A stretch of DNA of 64,000 nucleotides. Origin: Galeruca laticollis (lineage: Eukaryota > Arthropoda > Insecta > Coleoptera > Chrysomelidae). The stretch is from NCBI GenBank assembly GCA_963921935.1, contig OY998175.1, positions 225,014,517 through 225,078,516 of the forward strand. The letters run 5' to 3'. Position numbers and translations under genes: made by a program. The notes beneath the pieces are model-generated. The model searched no databases, was not told the DNA's origin, and saw nothing but the letters and a program-made list of their open reading frames with translations. This document shows positions 57,001 through 64,000 of the stretch, in pieces. How positions within the stretch are numbered: the stretch's first letter is position 1; each line of letters opens with the position of its first letter.

Positions 57001-58251
57001 TTGAGAAATAATAGGAACTTACGTAAAAATTATTTATCCTGCAAAACAAAAAAACTCGCGTGAAACTCGTCAGGAAACTATTACATAAATTAACAAAGAC
57101 ACACGCTGTTGTTTTGTCTGTAAGAGAAATCGTCTCTCATTGGTTTTAACTAATCACGTGGGGTATAGGGTCACACATATAATGTAATAATTACGCAAAT
57201 CATGTGATTTTAGGTTAATTATGTGTCTAATTCCTCAAATGGTGTAATTCCATTACACGGATTTGGTAAAAATCACAGTATTTAGGGAAAAATGTTTACA
57301 ACTTTTTATAATTAATTTAACTAGTTTATGTAAAGGGGATGTTTATTTTTAATTTGAAACGATTCAAGGGGCAATGCAATGCCATACCTCCGTAAAAAAA
57401 GTTTTGTCTAATATTGGAAAACAATAACATTTTAGGCCATTGATGTATTTTGAGCATATGTTAACAGTAACTCAGTTGTTTAGTTTGCCAAATATGAAAA
57501 GAAATAGATGTAAAATCATGTCGATTTTTTCGAAAAAACCGCATATTCAGCCGTATCACTTTTTCTCTTTGGTTAAAAGATTAGTTTTTAGGAATCACAT
57601 TGTTTAGAATTCATACATATTAAAATTACAAAATTTTATAATAAATTTTCAGTAAAGTTCTTTATTCTTTCTCTTTTTCTTCATTTACCAAAATTTCATG
57701 TAAACTTACAAAATTTTTTGACGTCGCATGTTCACTGTTAAAATTTAGATTTTGAAAGAATTATTCATCATTTCAGATTTTGCAAAAATATTACATAAAA
57801 ATCCTCTGTAAACTTACAAGATTATTAAAAAATATAAATATAATTATATGCACATTGTAAAATTACAGGCTTAATATGATTTTACTTGAAAACTACATAA
57901 AAAAGAAAGTTTGATTTATTTTGAGTAAAGTTACACTGAATTAATCGTCTAAGCGTCATGTACATTCACAACAATTTTTGAAATTCACATAGTAATTGTT
58001 GAAATTCACAAGATAAAATGAAATATTTTCAGAATGATAGATTGTCCACATATATTTCGTATAAATGCTATGTAATCTTAAAGGAAAATTGGAAAATGTG
58101 TGTATCACCTTAAAAATATTGGATAAGTACATGTACAATGTAATTTCGCTTATAATCCAGGGTACAATAATCATTTACATTTTATTTACAGTAAAGTTCC
58201 ACCTATTTCGTATGTAAACTACATGTAAATTCACCTTCATTTTTTACTGTG
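54090..58251. mobile_element. Unrecognised 4.16-kb inverted-repeat DNA transposon
   Basis: Perfect 11-bp terminal inverted repeats CACAGTAAAAA/TTTTTACTGTG (54090-54100 and 58241-58251) flanked by TA on both sides. Both ends carry many short AT-rich motifs such as GTGAATTTCAC, TTTTACAT and AATACACTAAA. No open frame looks like a transposase, so it appears non-autonomous. The TA duplication would fit the Tc1/mariner superfamily, but nothing internal confirms it. Confidence 0.55.
54430..54830. repeat. Degenerate approx. 110-bp tandem units
   Basis: The phrase AATACACTAA(A/G) followed by ATTTTCCT and then TTTTACAT.A.TGATGTA recurs near 54430, 54550, 54620 and 54729. It is subterminal within the 4.16-kb element. 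Confidence 0.6.
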
Positions 58252-58253
58252 TA

Positions 58254-58730
58254 CATGGTGTCCATTTCTTTTCCTCTAGACATTTTCCATTTGTTCATCG
58301 ACAGTGAAGTTTTGGACCTAATGTAAATTGAGCTGCAAGCTTATTGGGTGGTGCAGCTATGTTCATCTATCTAGAGACCAAAGTCTAGTTCAAATATGCG
58401 TTAGAGGTCCCAATGAAATAGCAAAGAACTGCGTCGAAAATGTTCGCAGTTTGATGCTAAAATTCAACGGGAAAAGGTCGAGACGAACTAGTAAACACGC
58501 GAAAATAGTATACTGGATGATTCACTACTAATTGGAAATAATTTAACAATATAATCCTGACTTCAGCTTATGAATATTTAATCCAAAACACCTAAATGAA
58601 ATTTAGTTTGCTCACTGAGTGTTTTTATTAAAAATTTAAAAACGACTCACGTCGTTTATAAATTTTTACACGAATTACTAGAGGATATACCTCTCACTCT
58701 TAAACCAAAAAATGTGGGTTATTATACAAC
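58254..58730. other. Unassigned
   Basis: A 67-codon plus-strand frame (58328-58531) has no recognised domain. Confidence 0.4.
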
Positions 58731-58868
58731 GGAGTATCACCACATTATTCTCTATATGTTCGTTAATACTTAAACGAACAGTTTCCGCGTCGATGGATTG
58801 GTCGTGGAAGTGAACTTGCTTGGCCACCAGGAGGTCCTGATTTCAGTCGTTTGGATTTTTCAATTTGA
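58731..58868 (+). pseudogene. mariner/IS630-type transposase relic
   Basis: Plus-strand reading: GVSPHYSLYVR, a TAA, YLNEQFPRRWIGRG, then AWPPGGPDFSRLDFSI and a stop. This is the block between the second and third catalytic residues of mariner-type transposases (GAPPH....V..YLN..FP.RWIGR.G...WPPRSPDLTPLDFF), including the final acidic residue. Only about 45 codons remain. No termini were seen. Confidence 0.65.
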
Positions 58869-59995
58869 TCGCAAATGAAGGCATTAGTTTACAAGAAAAA
58901 AACATTCTTCCGGATCAAAAGAGCTACTTCACGAATTTTGTACAGTATTTTTCACAGTTTTCAATTTCATTTCTGAACTGGACTATTACATTTTGTACTT
59001 CATATTGTTCACATAATACAAGATATCGGTATTTTTATCTGAATTAATGGGCTTTATTATAAACAACAAAGTTACGGATTAACTCATTTCTCACTATTTT
59101 CGTCTTCCCAAAATAAATATGCTCCAATCACACCGCTTGTTTTTTTATTCTCCAATCCCGAATATCCCCAATTAATTAAATTCTGTTTTCCATTCTGTAT
59201 CTTCAAATAAATATATAACAAACATTTCCATTGTTGTTCACGTTTCTAAAACAGCTTATCATCATTCACAAAATTGCATACCTTCGATATATCCTGCGGG
59301 TAAAAAAAACTTCATATAAAAGGGAAATAATAGACGCTAACAATTATATTAATTCCGTCGGGCTGTCTTTTGTGCGGCAAGTGCAGGATTGCGACACATT
59401 GACAATAGCGGTTTGCAAGCTCGTCACAATGGCGCGACAATAGGATTTCCTTCGAACTGAATGTCATTTCAAAGAAGAGAAAATTGGACAAATTATCCCT
59501 TGGGAAAACGTTAACTTAGACTAAAACGCTCTGATGATTTGATTAATATGTCAATTTTGCTAAATCAGTAAACTGAACTGTCGTATTTAATTGCGGCAAA
59601 GATGTTTCTACGAGGTACAGTACATAGTTACAGGCAAAAATAACTTGTAGATGATGTTATTCAGTATTAAGTACACCTTGTTGAGTATATGTTTAAATGT
59701 AGGCTGATGGCATCAGATGTAGATGTTATTCAGTGAGTAGTATCAAGTACAACATATTAAGTTTATGTTTACATACAATATCAGGCTGAAGTTGTCAGTT
59801 TTTTCTGATAAACTGCATCAACCTACTTCTAAAGTTTCGTTCAACTCTTTCCGGCATACCTAATATGTTCTGCTTTCTAAGATATGTCTAAATAAAATAA
59901 GAACATCGTCAAGAACAGCAAGAAACGCTTCACAATGGCGGCGTTATTAATACACAAATACTGATTTTATAGAAAGTAAATGCACTTCTTTCGAC
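58869..59995. other. Unassigned, with a two-unit repeat
   Basis: A degenerate duplication of about 70 bp (GATGTTATTCAGT..TA..AAGTAC, TTATGTTTA.AT, then AGGCTGA) lies at about 59650-59810. No gene recognised. Confidence 0.4.
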
Positions 59996-59999
59996 TCAT

Positions 60000-60420
60000 A
60001 TTCGCTGTCGCCATGCTCTACTCAGAATTCTGCTAGAAAAAATTAATCATTGCCTTCTAAATAACATTTAAGTAAAAGTGTTCCTAAATTTAATAATCCT
60101 TCTAGTTTTTTTCGAAGCCCAATACAGTGACTTGTTCGATATGCAGCGCAAGTCACAATTTGCAAACGTGCTCTTCATTTTTAAATGAATCTCATCATGA
60201 CATTCATAACTTTTGTAAAAAAGGCGTCTTTGTCTTAAATGTTTAGAAAAGTATGATTCGCGCACTTGCGCTGTCACAGTTCGTTGTGGCCAATGTAATT
60301 TGCCTCATCATAATCTTTTACACTTTACGGGTGCTAATGGTGGTCTTCCTGCTTGTGATAGTGTGGTCCCAGCTTCTTATTCGGCGCCTTCTACTTCTGT
60401 CGATCCTTAGGCCGCTGATG
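60000..60420 (+). pseudogene. BEL/Pao Gag C-terminus with zinc knuckles
   Basis: The plus strand reads SVPKFNNPSSFFR, then TCSICSASHNLQTCSSF (first knuckle), FCKKGVFVLNV-stop (remains of the second) and, after frame changes, CAVTVRCGQCNLPHHNLLHF (Cys/His knuckle ending in HHNLLH). This string of C..C...H....C motifs is characteristic of the BEL/Pao Gag end. It has at least two frame breaks. The protease follows directly. The 5' part of the element and its LTR were not identified upstream. Confidence 0.7.
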
Positions 60421-60425
60421 GAGCC

Positions 60426-60960
60426 TTGAGGTCGCATGTTGCCTCATTCGGCAGTGCTGTCTTTAGAAGGTTAGAAATTATGGATGGTTGTGGACTGTAC
60501 CAACCTGTTCTAGCTTTAATTCATGGAGGTAGCATGACATCTTTTGTATCCCAGTCTTGTATGCATCGTCTAGGTATTAAACACTCTTCTTCAACTCTAT
60601 CCGTACAAGGTATTGGTGCCGTTCGAAGTACGGTGGTTGGTCGAGTTGTAATGATGATAAAGCCTGTGGATAAAAACGTTCCTGTTTTTAATTGTGAGGC
60701 GATTGTTTTGCCAAAAATTTGTGAGTACCTACCTGTTGCTAGTTTGTATGCTGAGCACTGGTCTCACTTAGCTAATTTGAATTTGGCCGATCCTCGTTTT
60801 CATCTTACTGATAAGATTGAGGTGCTGCTTGAAGCTGACATGTTCTCTCAGATTTTGTTGGATGGCAAGATAAGGCTCCTACCAGGATGCCGGATGCTGC
60901 TAATACCATTTCTGGGTATGTGCTTATGGATAGTTGCAGCTCTGCTCATATGACGTCGGC
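60426..60960 (+). pseudogene. BEL/Pao aspartic protease
   Basis: A 175-codon open frame: YQPVLALIHGGSMTSFVSQS is the protease active-site block, normally A-L-(I/L)-D-(S/T)-G-S. Here the catalytic Asp is His and the next residue Gly. It continues with GIGAVRSTVVGRVVM and the DLP-like segment CEAIVLPKICEYLPV, then LADPRFHLTDKIEVLLEADM (usually 'LADP.F..P..ID.LLG.D'). The open frame with a dead active site fits a mutated copy. Confidence 0.8.
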
Positions 60961-62130
60961 CACATCATTGTTCTGTCACATGGATCAAACGGTTTCGTTG
61001 GAGGAGTCTGTTCAGCAGTTGTAGAGTTTAGTTCCTCAAGTAGAATGTTTTTCCCCTGATAACGTTCTTTGTGAACAAAACTTTGTTGATAATGTCTGTC
61101 GAGATGACACTGGTCGTTATACCGTCGCTTTACCATTTCGTGAGCCTTCTCCTCTTTTTCCAAGGATGTATGAATTTGCGGTCAATCGTTTTGTGTCTCT
61201 GGAAAAAAGACTTTTAAGAAGGCCCTCTCTTTATAAGGAATATTATTCTTTCATGAAAGAATATTTGGATCTTAACCACAGGAAGGCTGTGTCAGAGACC
61301 TCCCATCCTATGTTTAGTTACTATATTCCTCATCATGGTGTAGTAAGACCTGATAGTTTGACTACCAAATTGAGAGTGATGTTTAACGCTTCTGCGCTGG
61401 TTGGCAATCAGAATTCTTTGAATCAGTGTTTGTTTACTGGGAAAAAGCTACAGCAGGATATTTTAACTATTTTGTTGGGTTCCGACTCCCTAGATATGTC
61501 TTATCCACTGATATCAGACAGATGTATACGCAAATACTAGTTAATAAAACTCATTGTGATTATATCAGAGGATCATATTTAGGTTTTCTCCTGATGAAGT
61601 TTTGCAGTAGTTTCGGTTGTTGATAGTAACATATGGTGTTTCGTTAGTTCCTTTTAAAGACCGTGTTGCAGCTGAGTGAAGATGAAGGAAGAGAGTTTCT
61701 CCTTACAGCTGATGTATTAAGTAACAGCACTTACGTTGATGATATCGTTTTTGGTGCTGATACTTTGGAAATGGCGCAAGATCTTCGGAACAAGTTGATG
61801 TCCTCATTAGCCCGAGGTCAATTTGAATTGCACAAGCGGTTCAGTAATGATTTGCGCTTGCTTGATGGTTTGCCTGAGTCTCATATAGGTAGAAAACCCA
61901 TTTCTTTTGATAATGATAATTGTTCGTCTCCTTTAAAAATCCTTGGTTTTGTATGGAATCCACAAAAGGTTTGTTATTTCTTTCAAGTGACTGCTCTGGA
62001 CAAGTCTTTTACTAAACGAAGAACGTTGTCAGAATTGGCCAGAGTATTTGATCCTGCAGGTTTTCTTGCTCCCATGACATTGTTTACTAAGTATCTTATT
62101 CAACGTTTGTGGTTATCTGGAATAAATTGA
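60961..62130 (+). pseudogene. BEL/Pao reverse transcriptase
   Basis: In order: the spacer before RT (DTGRYTVALPFREPSPLFP, LEKRLLRRPSLYKEYYSFMK), then RT blocks YYIPHHGVVRPDSLTTKLRV and MFNASALVGNQNSLNQCLFT. A frame shift at about 61470 gives YVLSTDIRQMYTQILV (first catalytic Asp). Then STYVDDIVFGADTLEMA with YVDD at 61732-61743, LKILGFVWNPQKVCYFF and RTLSELARVFDPAGFLAPMT. A segment between the DIRQMY block and YVDD is shortened and shifted. Early TAG codons lie at 61023 and 61538. It runs straight into RNase H. Confidence 0.85.
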
Positions 62131-62956
62131 GATGACTCTCCTCCAAAAGTGATTTGTGATATTTAGAACCAATATAAGGAACAGCTTTCATCCCTTATGC
62201 ATCTACAAGTACCTCGTTTTATGTCCGTGTCAAGCTATGATAGTTGTTAGCTGCATGGATTTTGTGACAGTAGTGAAAAGGGTTATGCTGCGTTTTTTAT
62301 TACCAGATGGTCATATTCGTGTCTTTTTTGTATGCGCGAAGTCAAAAGTGGCTCCCATTTGGAATGTTAGTATTCCCCGTTGGGAGTTGTCTGCCGTTGT
62401 GGTACTGGCCAAACTCTTGCCTTTGTAGTCAGAATTCTAGAAGTTAAGAGTTACAATCGAGAAGTTGGTGGCTTGGTCCGACTCTGAGATTACCCTCGGT
62501 TAGATAAAATTCTCTCCTCGTCTCTGGAAGACTTTCGTTTCTAATCGATTAGCTTATATATAGGAACGCATGCTTCCTGATAGTTGGTTTCATGTTCCTT
62601 TTGCTCAGAATCCTGCTAATTTGACTTCCAGAGGTGTTTTACCGGCGTTGATGTTGGAGCAATCTCATTGGTTCACTAGTCCCAAGTTCCTTTATAATTT
62701 CACTTCTTTTCCAGATGCGTCCCTTCCTTATTCTGATTGTGCCGGAGTGTTTGAGGAGGCGCGAAGGGTAACCTTAGTTTGTTATGCCGATGATAATTTT
62801 CTTGAAATGTTGTTAAAAAACAATTTTTATTTTGTGTCTAATCAACATCTTTTAGTTTGGATTTTAAGATTTATTCACAATTTCAATTTCCCCGGGAGAA
62901 AAAGGCAAGTCCATTATGTTCCAATGATACTCATAGTATTTGATGATTTTAGTTGA
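62131..62956 (+). pseudogene. BEL/Pao RNase H and linker
   Basis: Plus-strand pieces: FMSVSSYDSC then LHGFCDSSEKGYAAFFI (RNase H Asp in CDSS), PRWELSAVVVLAKLLP, then WFHVPFAQNPANLTSRGVLP, the conserved end of the domain (HV....NPAD..SRG; the Asp is Asn here). The linker follows: WFTSPKFLYNFTSFPDA and LLVWILRFIHNFNFPGRK, where the segment leading to the integrase begins. Several stops and frame changes lie between 62131 and 62570. Confidence 0.75.
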
Positions 62957-62979
62957 ATTTACTCAATATCTATAATTCG

Positions 62980-63945
62980 AGAAAGAGTTGGAGGGAAACG
63001 TATTTTTAAACCCTTTCGAAAGTTGTGTTGTTTTATCGATGATCGAAAGGTATCACGGGTTGGCAGTCGTCTTCTTTATTTACCTGTTTCTGTTTTGTTT
63101 AAATGCATTTCATGTTGGAAGCAAAATCCTTGGCATTACCAACCTGTTATGGGTTAGTTAAAATTTCCCAGATTAAACCCTTCCTTAATTCTGGCCTTGA
63201 TTTTGGTAGTCTGTATTATGTTGTGATGAATCGCTACCGAGGAGCTAAATCTTGTAAGGTGTATTTGTGCCTCTTTGTTTGCAATTCCACCAAAGCTCTG
63301 ATTTGTCGAGCGAAACTTTCCTCTTAGCTTTGCAACGTTTCATAGCTCGTCGTGGTAAAGTTGAGAACTTGTGCTCAGATTGCGGTAGTAATTTTATTGA
63401 TGCGGCTAACTACCTTAAACATATGAAAAATACTGCGTCAAATGAAAATATTTCGTTTCATTTTAAGACTGCCTCTGCACCACACTTTGAAGGATTGTGA
63501 GAAGCTGGCATTAAATATGTGAAGACGCATTTAGCTCGCGTTGTAGGTGCTCAGGTTTTATTATATGAGGAACTCAATACCCTCATAATTCAAATCGAAT
63601 CCTATCTTAATTCTAGACCGCTGACTCCTATGAGTTCAGACCCTAATGATTTGTCTGTTTTAACTCCGGATCATTTTTTGAACTTTAAGCCACTTTTGAG
63701 CCATTGCAAGGGAATTCTATTCCTGCCTCTCATATCAATATATGGAAGCTTCTCAACAAATTGCATAAACATTTTTGGGAACAGTGGAGCAAGGAATATT
63801 TGCGTACCTTGCAACAACGCAGTAAATGGACTTCTTCGAATAATTTGAAACCCGTCGAAGTAGGAACGATAGTTCTGATAAGAGATGACAATCTCCCTCC
63901 CTCTTATCGGCGTTTAAGCCGAATATCTGAATTATTCCCGGGATA
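62980..63945 (+). pseudogene. BEL/Pao integrase
   Basis: Decayed zinc region, then ENRYRGAKSC-like start and KVYLCLFVCNSTKALICRAK, SSETFLLALQRFIARRGKVE, NLCSDCGSNFIDAANYLKHM (catalytic Asp in S-D-C-G) and APHFEGL-stop-EAGIKYVK (catalytic Glu retained after a TGA at 63498). Then LNSRPLTPMSSDPNDLSVLT and, in another frame, HKHFWEQWSKEYLRTLQQRS and VGTIVLIRDDNLPPSYR. The protein would end about where the window does. Several stops and shifts. The first catalytic Asp region (GVDFGG) is only weakly visible near 63200. Confidence 0.8.
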
Positions 63946-64000
63946 GGACGGGATTATAAGGGTTACGGAGGTAACTACCACAAAAGGGCATCTTCAGGGA
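63946..64000 (+). other. BEL/Pao C-terminal end running off the window
   Basis: DGIIRVTEVTTTKGHLQ resembles the last block of BEL/Pao integrases (GRI..V....G..R.V.V.T..G). The 3' LTR would lie beyond the window. Confidence 0.5.

Overview
The window looks like intergenic DNA from an AT-rich arthropod genome, most probably an insect. Almost everything recognisable is transposable-element DNA of types common in insects: Penelope-like elements (PLEs), BEL/Pao, Gypsy, several non-LTR LINEs, hAT, piggyBac, PIF/Harbinger, pogo and Tc1/mariner. I found no host protein-coding gene I would defend. Nearly all element genes are broken by stops, frameshifts or deletions, so this is a TE graveyard that includes some recent insertions.

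Layout. 1-1640: an RT fragment of an R2-like LINE, split by a palindromic PLE (family A) with a 13-bp target duplication. 2900-3860: a LINE endonuclease relic, a Gypsy LTR relic and a mariner relic. 4227-6245: a nearly full-length hAT transposase pseudogene with its 3' terminal repeat, then a (TA)n tract. 6377-9045: a Gypsy element with SAP-domain Gag, zinc knuckle and protease, cut off before RT. 10540-14078: a minus-strand BEL/Pao array of three LTRs, with hairpin-forming tandem repeats next to the integrase. 14085-15738: PLE family C. 17918-18139: a perfect 32-bp hairpin beside (TA)n. 18771-26045: a Tc1/mariner-type transposase gene with four introns, split by a 4.1-kb GC-richer LINE with a 10-bp target duplication. 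30230-30728: PLE family D. 31380-31944: PLE family E. 31945-36612: PLE family B containing a PLE-A insertion. 37085-38420: piggyBac relic. 39744-45955: an LINE with RTE-like layout, split by PLE-B, which is itself split by a CR1/L2-like LINE. 46510-46900: PIF/Harbinger relic. 47158-50374: a pogo element with TA duplication and repeat arrays. 54090-58251: an unrecognised 4.16-kb terminal-inverted-repeat element. 58731-58868: mariner relic. 60000-64000: a plus-strand BEL/Pao element running off the window.

How the parts relate. The nesting gives relative ages: R2-like LINE older than PLE-A; PLE-B older than PLE-A; RTE-like LINE older than PLE-B older than CR1-like LINE; intron-bearing mariner older than the RNase-H LINE; BEL array older than PLE-C. 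Four PLE families share an inverted layout of paired 3' halves and a hammerhead-ribozyme-like motif (CTGANGA, a stem, GAA, a palindromic stem) near their ends. In all four there is one extra T between CTGANGA and helix II (family C also departs from the core, reading CAGAAGA). This and the intron-bearing mariner are the most interesting signals.
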